Source: Halicephalobus mephisto (Eukaryota > Nematoda > Chromadorea > Rhabditida > Panagrolaimidae). Taken from it: a stretch of 64,000 nucleotides of DNA. Shown one piece after another: positions 1 to 12,300 of this stretch. Where the stretch lies: assembly GCA_009193035.1 (NCBI GenBank), contig SWDT01000686.1, positions 62,001-126,000 on the forward strand. The letters run 5' to 3'. The notes under the pieces were generated by a model that was not told the origin of the DNA, did no database searches, and saw only the letters and a program-made list of their open reading frames with translations. The position numbers were made by a program, and so were the translations under genes. Each line of letters starts with the position of its first letter. Positions within the stretch are counted from its first letter, which is position 1.

Positions 1-190
1 TTATTTTAAAAAAAAATTACTTTAAATTGATGGTTAATTTAAATAATTTTAAAAAATTATTTTAAATCGATGATTAATTTACATCATTTTAAAAAAAATT
101 ACTTTAAATCGAGAATTAATTTAAATAATTTTGAAAAAATTACTTTAAATCGATGATTAATTTATATTATTTTAAAGAAAATTTTGCCGA
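1..190. repeat. AT-rich tandem repeat, unit about 57-60 bp
   Basis: Four successive units share the core ATTACTTTAAATCGATGATT followed by a TTTAAATAATTTTAAAAA run. No coding potential is visible. Confidence 0.7.
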
Positions 191-355
191 GATCAGAAAA
201 AGAAATTACTTTAAATCGAGAGTCGACTGTATTAGTTTCTCAATATGTCAACAACGTACCTAGTTATCTTTAAAAACAAATATCTTTATTTTTGACAAAT
301 ATTTTATTCAAAAAACACGCAAAAAATTGATTTTTAGTGAAATTCTCTATGCTGA

Positions 356-700
356 AATCTATAAAGAGGTCGACATCAAAGTCAATTCCGCAGATTGCTT
401 GCAACATTTGAGTAGATAAAGTGATATCAAAGTCAAAGTCAATTCCGCAGGTTGCTCGCAACATTTGAGTAGATAAAGTGATATCGAAGTCACTTCCGCA
501 GGTTGCTCGCAACATTCGGATGGATAAATCGATATCAAAATCAAAATTAATTCCGCAGGTTGCTCGCAACATTCGGGCAGATAAATCAACATTAAAATCA
601 AAATTAATTCCGCAGGTTGCTCGCAACATTTGAGTAGATAAATTGATATCTAAGTCAAAGTCACTTCTGCAGGTTGCTCGCAACATTTGACCAGACTGAC
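356..700. repeat. Minisatellite with GCAGGTTGCTCGCAACATT core
   Basis: Six units of about 50-65 bp each carry the core GCAGGTTGCTCGCAACATT, whose centre TTGCTCGCAA is nearly palindromic. The spacers are TTTGAGTAGATAAA-like. The array is open in one minus-strand frame only because the units preserve frame, so the repetitive peptide is unlikely to be real. The same core family recurs near 14.4, 16.3, 37.7 and 48.9 kb. Confidence 0.85.
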
Positions 701-807
701 TTATTTAATTGTTATTGAAAAAATTCAACTTTGATGTCGATCTTTTTTATAAAATTCGGGATTGATAAAAAATCTTATTTTTCTGTACTGCCTGGATTCT
801 TTAAAAT

Positions 808-3800
808 TTAATTGAATACAAGTTGATAAAAGTATTTTGAGCAGTGTAGAAGACCGGTTCGACACATTTCTGTGGTCCTGACGACGGACATTCTGTCAGC
901 TCGTTCGAAATTTGATCGAACAAGTTCGTAGTATTGGCCGTCACTGAGAACGACCGAATGAAGCTTCAGACACTTCATCCGGAGGACGTCGATGAATTTA
1001 CTAAAATTAAATTGATTTATATACTGTAGTTTTAAAAATATCAATTGAAAGTCGTTTTAGATTTCGTAACTTCAGAAGTAGGGGATTTAAAAACATCACA
1101 TAGATAAAATTAGAGGATATTTTGAAGCTTCTAACAGTCTACAGTAGTTTAATATTATTTTAAAACAAAACAAATTACAACTACTTTTAAAATTATGAAC
1201 TATACTGTAGTTTTTTGAAGTAGTTCCAAAGATATTTTAAGCTAACAGTGACTTTAATACAGTCGAACTTAGGTGTAAGATATCCCCTTGGGACCGGGCA
1301 AAGTGTATGTTATAAGAAAGGATGTATTATAGCGGGGGTATCTGATATCCAAGTTCTATTGTATAGTCAAACTTCGATATAAAGTACCCTTTGGAATCGG
1401 CCAAAGCGTGTTGTAAGAAAAAATATATTACAGAGGGGCTCAATTTGAAGACAGATTAACCAAACTCACTCAGATCATACACTATAATGTGTGATATATT
1501 ATAGTGGAGGTATCTGATATCCAAGTTCTATTGTATAGTCAAACTTGAATATAAAGTACCTCTTGGGATCGGACAAAGCGTATCTTATAAGAAAGGGTAT
1601 ATTATAGCGGGGGTCAATTTGAAGGCAAACTAACCAAACTCACTCACTCAGATCATACGCTATAACGTGAGATATATTATACCGGGGGGTATCTGATATC
1701 CAAGTTCTACTGTATTATATTTTATCTTTTTTTCTTTAAAATAAGTACAAAATACCTAATTCTATATACAGTCAAACTTGGATATAAGATACTCCTTGAG
1801 ACCGGTCAAAGCGTATCTTATAAGAAAGGATATATAGTAGTCTCTAGTAGTTTAGAATCATCTCAGAGAAACTCACAGTGGAAGTTGATGAAGATTACTG
1901 TATACTTTCTACTTTGAAAGTTATGGTAAAAAACATTTTTAAAAAAATGAAATTTTATAATTTTTATTCAAAAAAATCTTTTTTTATCATACTTTCTGAA
2001 CTAGAAAGTTTACAGTAATCTTTAATATCTTAAATTCCAGGGTCACTCCTGAGGAATCCAGGAAACTACAGTACTTTTCTGTTACTGTAGAGTGGATTTA
2101 GTTACAGTCGATAGTTTCGGAATTTTACACGATACTGTATGATTAATTTTAAAAATCACCTTGATTTGTCCGAGAACCTCAATGTTTCGTCATCCCATCG
2201 GATTTCTAATCTCGTTAATCTCGGACAGTTTTGAGCGATGCAGTCGATGAACTGGTCGATGTGGATTTTCGCAATGACTTTTGGACAGCAATCTTCGGCG
2301 ATTCCCATGACGATGATTCTGATGTTTTTCAACTTCGGAATCATGTTCATCCAGAAGTACTCGAGTAATTTGTCATGTCCACCGAAATTCAATCCTAAAA
2401 ATTGATGACCGTAACGCATCACTAATTCTGTTAAGGCGTTTTCGCTGAGGGAATCGCAGGTGTCTAGGTTCAGGTACTGTACTGTGGTGATTGTTCCGGC
2501 TTGAATCCAGGCTTCCAGAACAGCATCAGTGAAATTCTCCAACCACGAAGCATCCAGAAGCCGAATGTGCTGAAGTCTCGTCAACATGCTTATTATCGTT
2601 TCCGTCGAGAGTTCCGTGGCCCTGATGTCGAGTTCCTCGATCCTGGTCTTCTCCCATTCTATGTTCTGCATAACTTTGTCGTCTAATCTCGTATGGGCCA
2701 AAAACAAAGATTTCAGATGTTTGCATCTTTGAAGAACCAACTTCAAACAAGACCCCCTGACTTTGTTACAGTAATTCACACACAAGCATTCCAATCTAGC
2801 GCAGTTAGAAGACAAAGAATCCACGTGTTCATCCGTGACGAAGGGGACTCCCCACAAGTTCACAACCCTCAAATTCGGCAGAAACTGCTTCAATTTGTGG
2901 AAATTAACAGTTTCATAAACTTCTTCCTCTTCGTCTTCAACTTTTTCATAAGTCCCTGAAATAATTACCTACATATTTTTTTAATTTCTAAAAAAATAAT
3001 TTCTAAAAAATTATTAATTTTAAATTTTTGAATAAAGTGAATTTCTAAAAAATTATTAATTTTAAAACTTTTAAAATAATTATTTTTTAAGATTTTTATA
3101 TTTTTAAGTAATCAATTTGCATATTTCTAAAATAATTTTCACATTTTTTTAAATTAAAAAAAATTTTCAAGATAATTATTTTTTAATTTTTTGAATAATT
3201 ATTTTTTAATTTTTTTAATAATAGTTTTTTAATTCTTTAAATAATTATTTTTTAATTTTTTGAATAATAATTTTTTAATTTTTTGAATAATTATTTTTTA
3301 ATTTTTTTAATAATAGTTTTTTAATTCTTTAAATAATTATTTTTTAATTTTTTGAATAATAATTTTTTAATTTTTTTAATAATTATTTTTTAATTTTTTA
3401 AATAATTATTTTTCATACCGATTACGTGTAAAATTTCGACAGAAGTGATGAATGTGTAAACTTTTCTCAGAAATCCTTCGAGAAAGATGTTTTCGCTGAG
3501 ACAAAGCGTCAAAGATCGAAGTCTGCTGGGGAATGACTGGAGATCTGTGAAATCATGAAGTTGCATGGCAGTGGAAAAATCTGAAATTCGAATTTAATAT
3601 TTTCGATTTTTTAAAAATTTTATTTTTTCAAATAATTTAATTATTTTTATTTTTATTTAAAAAAAATTTAATTATCTAAATTTTAAATTTAAAAAAATTA
3701 TTTTATATTAATTTTAAATTTAAAAAAATTTGATTATTTAATTTTTTAAATAACTTAATTATCTAAATTTTAAATTTAAAAAAATTATTTTATATTAATT

Positions 3801-4523
3801 TCGATTTTTAAAAAAATTTGATTATTTTAATTTTAATTTTTAAAGAAATCTGATTATTTGATTTTTTAGAAATTTGTTTTTTTAATTTTAATTTTAAAAA
3901 AATTTGATTATTTAATTTTTTAGAAATTTGTTTTTTAAATTTTTAAAGAAATTTGATTATTTGATTTTTTAGAAATATGTTTTTTAAATTTTTAACTAAG
4001 TCATTATTTGAATTTTTACCGAGAGTCAAGTCAGTTAACTTGGGACATCGATTGGCGAGTTCGTAAAGAACATTTGGAGTGATCAAATCTGTTGCTAATT
4101 CGCAACTAGTCAATTCCACAAGTTTTTCGGCGATGACGTGCATGAATAGATCTATGTTGGTGACTTGTAAGCCTCCATGACTGGCTCTGAAGGAGACGGA
4201 TCGCCAGAGGGCAGGACTCATGGCGACTTTTTTCCATTTTCGACAAACTTTGCCGACTCTGAGGAGCTGTTGAGGAGATAAGTAAGCAAAAATGTGACTT
4301 AGAACTCTGTCAGGAAGTTTTTCGATTGTCTGAAATTTAAAAATAAAATTAATTTTAAAAAACAAAAAACTTTTAAATAAATTATTTTTTCAGGTTGTTT
4401 GGTTGATTGCTGGAGGGGCTGAGTGACGTCATCGTAATCAATTCCGTCAATGAAGGACTGGAGATTCTGATCTTCGACGTCATGCATCGTCACTCGACGG
4501 GTCATTTCAAATATAGTCGCCAT
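808..4523 (-). CDS. F-box / leucine-rich-repeat protein, five exons
   Basis: Probable substrate adaptor of an SCF-type ubiquitin ligase. Exons on the minus strand: 4523-4371, 4329-4020, 3580-3419, 2955-2160 and 1000-808. All joins use GT/AG and keep phase, giving 537 residues. The start is the ATG of MATIFEMTRR. The F-box is at about residues 52-95 (EKLPDRVLSHIFAYLSP, then VCRKWKKVA and LWRSVSF). It is followed by degenerate leucine-rich repeats (LRVVNLWGVPFVTDEHV, LECLCVNYCNKV, LKSLFLAHTRL, VQYLNLDTCDSLSENAL). An acidic insert EKVEDEEEEV sits early in exon 4. The distinctive C-terminus SNFERADRMSVVRTTEMCRT is encoded by the last exon. The first intron is only 41 bp; intron 4 carries a MITE array. 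Family is seen directly in the sequence; the ligase role follows from the family. I do not assign a named orthologue. Confidence 0.85.
1260..1840. mobile_element. Tandem array of pogo-like MITEs sharing TA junctions
   Basis: Elements at 1260-1361, 1364-1533 and 1536-1712 plus a partial one from 1769. Each starts C/TAGTCRAACTTNGRTATAA and ends GATATCCAAGTTCTAYTG, which form inverted termini. Each is separated from the next by a single TA, the expected target duplication of Tc1/mariner/pogo elements. The array lies in intron 4 of the F-box gene. No transposase is present, so these are non-autonomous. The superfamily is an inference from the termini. Confidence 0.7.
2990..3412. repeat. Low-complexity AATAATTATTTTTTAATT array in an intron
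   Basis: Intron 3 of the F-box gene consists almost wholly of short units of the type AATAATTATTTTTTAATTTT. Intron 2 (3581-4019) is similar. No other signal seen. Confidence 0.7.
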
Positions 4524-5394
4524 TTTTTAGTTTCAAAAACACAACTATTTTCGAGATTTTTAAATTCTTATTTAAAAAAATATTTTCGAAAATGTTCAAA
4601 TTTAAAATTTTTATTTTTTATTTAAAAAATATATTTTCGAAAATTTTTAAAAAATATAAATGTTTTCAAAAATTTAAAATTTTTATTTTTATTTAAAAAA
4701 ATATTTTCAAGAATTTTCAAATTTAAAAAAAAATATTTCCAAAATTTTAAATTTTTATTTTTTATTTAAAAAGTATATTTTCGAAAATTAAAAAAAAAAT
4801 AAATGTTTTCAAAAATTTTAAATTTTTATTTTTATTTTTATTTAAAAAATATTTTTGAAATTTTTTAATTTTGATTTTTTTAAATAAGAATATTCTCGAA
4901 AATTTCTAACTTTATTTTTTTAAATACGAATATTCTCGAAAAGAAAAGTTAATCCTGCTGTTTGGCTTTAGGTAAGCATCCGCGAAAAATTCAGACAATG
5001 ATCAAATCGCAAAAGCCGTGACTATTTCATCAACGAAGACACAGCTGGCATTTTTCAGAAAATCGAAATTTTAAATCGATTTTTTTAATTAAAAAATTTA
5101 AAAAAAAAATTTTAAATTTATAAAAAATCCCAAAAAAAATTCAAAAATCTCACCTGTTGTGGTTTACTGTAGTTATTATTTTCCATTTTTTAAAATAATT
5201 TTAAATTTTTTTTAAAATAATTTTAGATTTTTTTAAATTTTAAATATTTTTAAAAAAAATCGAACAAAAATTTTCTGCAAAAAATCCAAAATAATATCAG
5301 ATCCCGGCTGTCGGATATGCCAGGCGTAACCGTCGATATTTTCAGCAGTTTAAAAAAGTGAACTAGACATTGCCTGAGGGAAAAATGAACATAC
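4524..5394. other. Gene-free stretch between two minus-strand genes
   Basis: 4560-4940 is a tandem low-complexity tract (ATTTTCGAAAATTTTTAA-like). A less AT-rich unique block follows at 4950-5065, and another at 5295-5345. On the minus strand 5184-5152 reads MENNNYSKPQQ followed by a consensus donor GTGAG, a possible small exon. I could not link it in phase to either neighbour. Confidence 0.4.
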
Positions 5395-7568
5395 CGGCAT
5401 TCTGGCCATGATTAGAGCCAAGTTCAGTCGACCCATAGTCCGGATTTTCGTGATGATTCTTGATCGTTTTTTTCTCCATTCTTCGGTGTCTCGAAAGTGT
5501 TTCTTTTTAGGGGCCCAGGAGGACTCCGCGAGGGCTTCCTCATCGGTCTAAAAAAATTCACAAAATATAGACAAAAAAACAAAAATTATTTAAATTTAAA
5601 AAAGTTAAAATTACTTAATTTAAAAAAACAAAAAATTATTAAACTAAAAAAATTTAAATATTTAAATTTAAAAAAGTTAAAATTACTTGATTTAAAAAAA
5701 TAAAAATAGTTTAAATTCAAAAAAAAGTTAAAATTATTTAAATTTAAAAAAGCTAAAATAGTTTAAATTATCTAAATTTAAAAAATCAAAATTATATAAA
5801 CTGAAAAAAACAAAAATTATTTAAATTAAAAAAAATTAAAATTACTTAATTTAAAAAAATGAAAGTATTTAACTTTAAAAAATTGAAATACTTGAATTGT
5901 TTGTGAAATTAAAAACAAAAGTTATTTAAATTTTTTAAAATCAGAATTATTAACAAAGTGAAAATTTTAAAAAATTAACAAAATTAAAATTATTCAAAAA
6001 ATCGAAATTTTTTTTAAATTAAAAAAAAAATAAAATTTTAATAATTTAAAAAAAATGAAATTTAAATTATTTAAAAAAAACAAAATTTAAATTATTTTAA
6101 AACTTAAAAAATCGAAATTATTTTTTCAAAAAAAATTGAAATTATTTAAAAAATAAAATTTAAAAAATTAACAAAATCCAAACCTTTTGAATTCTACTTC
6201 TGATAATATCGAACATTTTTGAATTTAGAGTTTTTAAAAAACAAAAAATTTCAAAGTACTGTAAACGCGCATTTCAATATATTTTTAGCAGAAATAATAG
6301 TGCCGGAAATCGGCGATCAGACAAAGCGAAGATGATCACTTGCTCGTCCGATCTCGCTGCAAATCGCCCTCCTCGATGACGCAGTCTTTCGGCTTGTTGC
6401 CTGAGGCAGTGGGAACCGCTGTCCGTCGACCTGAGTTACCTCTCGAATAATGACCACTATATTTTTATAAAAAAGTAAAATTTAACTTTTTTCAACTTTA
6501 AAATTAAAAAAAAATTTGTTTACTTAATCCGATGGGATTTTGTAAATCCGATCCACTCACTTTTCGGCTGAGTGAAATCACTTCGTTAAAATATCGTCGA
6601 CTAGGAGGAGGATGTTTTTTCTTGAGAAAAATCATGGATTCCGGAATGGCCTCTCGGTAAAGGTTACGTCGACGAGAGTCGTCCCGAGGAATGAGCAGCT
6701 TGTACTCGGACCCGACGTTCCGGGTACTCACCCTCAAGAGCCCGCTCTGCACCATCCGCTTCCTCAAAACGGCCGTCTGTACGCTCATATCATAGGGTTC
6801 GTAGTTGGCCTAAAATATCATCCATCAATTACTGTCGAATTTAAAATAAAAAATATCAATTTAATTTTCATCGGAATTTTTATTTAAAAAATTCATTTTT
6901 CAAAACAAGTTTAAATTTAAAATTTAAAAATCTATAAAAATTTAAGTTTTTTTATTTTTAAAAATCTACAAAAATTTTTATTTTTTATTTTTTAAAATCT
7001 ACAAAAATTTTTATTTTTTATTTTTTAAAATCTACAAAAATTTTTATTTTTTATTTTTTAAAATTTTTATTTTTTTATTTTTTAAAATTTAAATTTTTTT
7101 ATTTTTTAAAAATCTAAAAAAATTTAATTTAAAAAATATTTTTAAATGTTTATAAAAATTTAAAAGATTAAAAAAAATAATTTGAAAACATTAAAAGTTC
7201 TACTTCAAAAATCCAATTTTTTTTATTTGAATAAAAAAATAAAAAGTAAAAAATTTTTTTAAATTCAAAAAATTCAAATCTTTGTAATTTTGATAAAAAA
7301 ATTGAATTTTTAATTTTAAAAAATCTATAATTTTTTAGTTTAAATTTAAAAAAGTAAATTTTTATAAAAATATTTAAAAAAATAAATTTATTTTTTACAA
7401 AAAATTTTTTTTATAAAAAAATTCAAAAAATTTTCAAATATTTTCGACCAGAAATTTGTTAAAATTAGTAAATAATTAAATTTATGTTTTTAATTTAAAT
7501 AAAAATTAAATTACCATTGTGGAGAAAATTTTCTTCAAGCCGTGGATTAATCGAAGAATTGGATCAAA
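5395..7568 (-). CDS. Unrecognised gene, three phase-0 exons (3' end not found)
   Basis: Candidate exons on the minus strand: 7568-7515 (54 nt), 6809-6561 (249 nt) and 5547-5395 (153 nt). All have AG/GT borders, lengths divisible by three and compatible phase. If the ATG at the end of the first exon is the start, the product begins MANYEPYDMSVQTAVLRKR and ends, so far, in RLNLALIMARMP. It is very basic (PRDDSRRRNLYRE, FLKKKHPPPSRRYF, EEWRKKRSRIITK) with no signal peptide or membrane segment. A 17-nt block at 6443-6427 with splice-like borders could be an alternative exon. It would shift the last exon to another frame that ends at a stop. I do not recognise the family. The consistent phase and higher GC argue for coding; the start and terminal exon are unsure. 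Confidence 0.5.
5560..6180. repeat. AT-rich tandem tract
   Basis: Repeated TTTAAATTTAAAAAAGTTAAAATTA-like units of about 25-35 bp. Any open frame here is an accident of composition. It lies in the intron between the last two exons of the unrecognised minus-strand gene. Confidence 0.65.
6890..7440. repeat. AT-rich tandem tract, TTTTTAAAATCTACAAAAA units
   Basis: Repeated units of about 34 bp around TTTTTAAAATCTACAAAAA, decaying into plain A/T runs. It lies in an intron of the unrecognised minus-strand gene. Confidence 0.65.
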
Positions 7569-7655
7569 CTGTCAATGGTTCGACGGAAACTTTAATTATT
7601 TGCACATAGGGTGGCTTTATCGATGGATCTCGTTTTTTGACTTGAATATTCCCAG

Positions 7656-8481
7656 CTGTACGACACTTCCTCCCCAGCGACATTCGTTCCCTTCTATTTC
7701 GCAAGATTTATTTTTATATTAACTTTTTTATAATTAAATTAAATTAAATTAATATCTTAGTTAAGTAAGGAAAAGTTATTTTAAAAAAGTTTCAAAATGA
7801 GTGTAAATTAGAAAGGAAAAAACAGGGAGCAAATGTCACTGGGGAGGAAGTGTTGTACAGGCCATTGAATAACTCCCAACTCGGCTTTACGGCACTTCCT
7901 CCCAGAGGCATTCATTCCCCTCTATTTCGCAAGATTTATTTCTTTTTTATAATAATTTTTTTAATAATTTAGTTAAATAAAGAAAAATTAATTTAAAAAG
8001 AATTTTAAAATCAGTGCAGATTGAAAAGGAAAAAAATAAGGAGCAAATGTCGCTGGGGAGGAAGCGCCGTAAACTCACTGAATAATCCCCAACTCGGCTG
8101 TACGACATTCATTCCTCTCTACTTCGCAAGATTTATTTTTTTTTATATTAATTTTTTTAATAATTAAATTAATATCTCAGTTAAATAAAACAATACTAAT
8201 TTTAAAAGAATTTCGTAATCAATCCAAATCGAAAAGGAAGCAAATGTCGCTGGGGAGGAAGAGTCGTACAGCCGAGTTGGGGGTTATTCGATGGCCTGTA
8301 CGGCACTTCCTCCCCACCAATATTTGCTCCCCGTTTTTTCCTTTTTAATTTACACTGATTTTGAAACTCTTTAAATTAATTTTTTCATATTTAACTGAGA
8401 TATTAAGTTAATTTTATTTAATTATAAAAAAGTTAATATAAAAATAAATCTTGCGAAATAGAGGGACCAAATGTCGTACAG
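7656..8481. mobile_element. Nested cluster of four palindromic MITE copies
   Basis: Units at 7656-7860, about 7885-8073, 8098-8271 and 8296-8481. The intact ones begin CTGTACGRCACTTCCTCCCC, continue with an AGCGACATTYGYTCCC-like block, and end in the inverse complement. The interior is AT-rich (TTTCGCAAGATTTATTTTT). The spacer between units 1 and 2 (GCCATTGAATAACTCCCAAC) reappears inverted between units 3 and 4. The whole block is flanked by direct repeats AATATTCCCAG (7645-7655 and 8484-8494). No protein is encoded. Confidence 0.75.
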
Positions 8482-8483
8482 CC

Positions 8484-8880
8484 AATATTCCCAGTGCTCC
8501 GTATTATCTAATTTCACAGCCAAACTTTGAACTTTCCGTGATGAGACAGTATTTATGGATTTTCTCACTTCAAAAATCTTAGATATGGCAATTGGTAGAG
8601 CTCTGTGAACTGATGTAAAGAATGAAGGATATGAGTCTCTTATATCCGGAAAATAATAAGATTAAGCACAATAACAACTATATAATAATTAACTAAACAG
8701 CATTCAATCTATCATTTACAGTATGCTTATTGTTTGGCACGTAGAGGTTTCCCTCCGAGACCGTACGTCCTGATTTAATTACGCAGTACCCAGTTGGTAC
8801 ATCGATATAACAGTAATACAACTCAATGTTTGGGTTTTTGAATCACAAAGTAATCCGCAAGTCGTGTCTTAGAACGAGTA
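8484..8880. repeat. Dispersed repeat shared with about 23.83-24.01 kb
   Basis: TTATCTAA, TTCACAG, GAGACA, ATTTATGGATTTT, CAAAAATCTTAG and CGTGTCTTAGAACGA occur in the same order here and at 23.85-24.0 kb. No ORF or RNA signature seen. Confidence 0.55.
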
Positions 8881-9069
8881 CTGTTAGGATAGAAAACTGG
8901 ATTAGAAAAAGAACCAGAAGAGATAATCTAAATATGAAGGATGTGAGGTATTGTAGGGAATGAGTAGGATTCTTATTTGTATTCTGTTAAGATTATTATG
9001 TAAATTCTATCTTTGTCTTATTGTTCTAGTGGAGATTACTATTATTATACTTCTTTTCTATCTTAACAG
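8881..9069 (+). mobile_element. Short TIR element (CTGTTAGGATAG family), copy 1
   Basis: About 190 bp with inverted termini CTGTTAGGATAGAAAA and CTTTTCTATCTTAACAG. The interior holds GATTATTATGTAAATTC and CTTATTGTTCTAGT. Non-coding. Related copies lie at 9107, 37452 (inverted) and three near 57.1-57.8 kb (inverted). Confidence 0.7.
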
Positions 9070-9106
9070 CTAGTTTTTAATCAATTTAATTCTATCTATT
9101 ATTACT

Positions 9107-9295
9107 ATTAGGACAGAAAACTGAACTAAAAAGAGAAAATTTAAAGAGATAGCCTGGATATCAGGAATGTGGGGTACTGTAGGACGTGAATAAGATTCTT
9201 ATTTGCATTCTGTTGAGATTATTATGTAAATTCCATCCTTGTCTTATTGTTATAGTAAATGTTACTATTATTATACTTGTTTTCTATTTTAACAG
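9107..9295 (+). mobile_element. Short TIR element (CTGTTAGGATAG family), copy 2
   Basis: Same interior as copy 1, including GATAGCCTGGATATCAGGAA and GGGGTACTGTAGGACGTGAA. The left end is slightly degraded (TTAGGACAGAAAACTG); the right end is TCTATTTTAACAG. Confidence 0.7.
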
Positions 9296-9371
9296 TATGA
9301 TTAAATCTTAAAATAATATAGTTTAAAATAAGTATTTTATTTTGATATGAAACTGAGATCAAATTCAATTT

Positions 9372-12300
9372 TTACAAAGTTGGACGTAAAGGAAGACCTT
9401 GCTTGTCCAGTGAATTCGAAAATAGCCGTTTCAACGCGATTTGATAATCTCGATTGAATACCTAAAATCCGAAAATTACTGTAATTACTAAATCCACAAA
9501 TACCGTATAGATTATTGGATTCATTGCTGAATTACTGTATCCCAGCCAGGTGATGAACATTTCGATGTGAGGATTAATGTTGCAATGTGAACAAAACTGT
9601 ACAACAACGTACATTCTGAAAGTTATTTTTCAACAGGTATACGGTAGTTTGTGATTTCAGAAATATTGATTCTGTTTTGTTTAATACTGTTAGATCGTGG
9701 TTTGGAACTCCGGATTTGGGTGTAGATGAGAAATATATAAAAATTACTTTACAGGTCCAGAGACAAGAGATAAATCGAAATTTTACAAAAATTATTGCAC
9801 AATCCTAAAATTCCCACCAATCCGGAATCGTACGTCTTCTATTGGTCCTCAGGGTAGTTCCCTTCGGGACCAAAGTTGTACAAGCTTCTACTCAAGTAGA
9901 TTGTGCCCGATCCAACAAATACTAAATTAATAAAAATTACTGTAGATTTTTGGAATCTTAAAAAATAGGATCTAGGACTTGAATCAAGAAAAATTACTGT
10001 ATACAGTATGGTTGAAAAATTATAATAAAAAATTTGGAAATTTTTAATAAAAAAATTCGAATTTTATTTTTTTTCTGAATTTAATTTTTTATTTTCAAAA
10101 AGTACTGTCTACAGTAATCTCTGGTAATTGAAATAATAGATGTTATTTTGAGTATTTCGAAATCTACAGTAATTTATATTAATGAATTATGAAGTAAATT
10201 AAGATTAGTTATTCCGAAGTAGCATACTGTAACATGATCTACAGATTTCAATTTTAAAATCAAAATTTCCAAAAATATATTTAATAATCCAAATTTCAGA
10301 CTCTATTTTTGAGTATTTCGAAATCTACAGTAATTTATATTAATGAATTACAAAGTAAACTTGTATTAATTATTCCGAAATAGCATACTGTAACATGATC
10401 TGCAGATTTCAATTTTAAAATCAAAATTTCAAAAAATATATTTAATAATCCAAATTTTAGACTCTATTTTTGAGTATTTCGAAATCTACAGTAATTTATA
10501 TTAATGAATTATGAAACAAACCAGAACCAATTATTCTGAAATCACGGAAAATTCTAAAATAACTTACATAAAAAAAGGCGTCCAACAAACAGTAAAACAC
10601 CCGAGGATAATCCCGAGGACCTTGACTCCTCTCCGTTCCTTCGCTGCGGATATCGCTTTCGGCTTCTTCTGCAAGCTTTTACGGTACATTCGTTCTTTCC
10701 TAAAAATCATGTAATAATTAAAAATAAAAATTTTTCTAAATCTAAATTATTCTAAATTTTCCTAAATTTAAAAATTTTTTAAATTTTGTTAAATTATTTA
10801 AATTTTTAAAATTTTCTAAATTTTCCTAAATTATTCTAAATTTTTAAAATTTTCTAAATTATTCTAAATTTTTAAAATTTTCTAAATTATTCTAAATTTT
10901 TAAAATTTTCTAAATTATTCTAAATTTTCTAAATTTTAAAATTTTTCTAAATTTTTCTGAATTTTCTAAATTTTTAAATTTTTCTAAATTTTTCTAAATT
11001 TTCCTAAATTTTCTAAATTTTCTAAATTATTATAAATTTTTCTAAAATTTTTGATTTTAATTTTAATATAAATTTTGACTTTGATTTTATAAGTGAATAA
11101 AAAACTAACCTCTGCTTATGTCTCTTGACTTTTTCGTAACTGATCATGGGAGGATCTAGTTTTGTTTCTCCTTGATTTGCCGGTTGGAAGGCCACGCATT
11201 TTTCGCAGTTTCCTTTAGATTTTTTTTTTGCATTTTCTCCATTTTCGTTGGAAGATTTGTCTCTCCTTATTATGACAGAATTAGGGGTAGATGACGGTTG
11301 GTAACTTTCGCAAATAACATTTGTTTCTTGTGTTTCGACTTCCGCCATGACTACGGGTTCCAATTCGTCTCCACAAACTTCGTCGTCTTCTTCTATAATC
11401 ACCCCGTTTCTGTGGGTTTTCGAGTCTTTGCTGTCGTCTTCTTTATCTTCACTACTTTCGCCTATAATTGCATTACTGTAAAAATTAAAAGTCAATATTT
11501 TTATTAAATGGTCTCGAGGGGAGTTTTTAGAACTTTCCAATCGAGACTCAAACTGAAATAATATGAAAGTTGAAAATTTTCTATTAAATGGTTTCGAAAG
11601 GAATTTTTAGAACTTTCCAATCGAGACTCAAACTGAAATAATATGAAAATTGAAAATTTTCTACTAAATGATCTCGAGGGGAGTTTTTAGAATTTTCCAG
11701 TCGAGATCCGAATTATACTAATTATAAAAATTAAAAATCTTTATTAAATAGTTTCGAAAGGAATTTTTAGAACTTTCCAGTTGAGACCTGAATTATACTA
11801 ATTATAAAAATCAAAAATCTTTATTAAATAGTTTCGAAAGGAATTTTTAGAACTTGATAGGAATTACAGTAATCTAGAATTTCAGTTTCAAATAGTAGTT
11901 ATTTCGGAATTAATTTAATTTCTCTAGAGTTTTAGATTAGGGTAGATGGGGTACCTAACCCCGTGTCTACTTCCTGGGAGATTTTTTACATAATGATATT
12001 CATAAACATCTCGAAGTTCTAAACTACTATTACGGTATTTTTTAAAAGAAAATTTATAGATTTCTCTAGAGTTCCAGATTGGGGTAGATGGGGTACTTAA
12101 CTCCGTATTTATTTTCTAGAACGATTTTTTACAAAAAAATATTCATAAACATCTCAAAATTCTAAACTACTGTTACAGTATTTATATAAAGAAATTTTTG
12201 TATTTTAAATTAATTTAAAAAAACAGATTTTTCTAAGGAGTTCCAGATTAGGGTTCACAGGGTACCTAACCCGTGTTTGTCTTCTGGGGGATTTTCGTAC

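Noticed and set aside
270..686. 138-codon minus-strand frame with repeated LRATCGIDFD-like peptide
   Set aside because: It is the GCAACATT minisatellite read in a frame kept open by unit length. The same array family elsewhere is broken in all frames.
4960..5060. Possible C/D-box small nucleolar RNA on the minus strand (TTGATGAAA then TTGTCTGA)
   Set aside because: The boxes are only about 40 nt apart and the flanks do not form a terminal stem.
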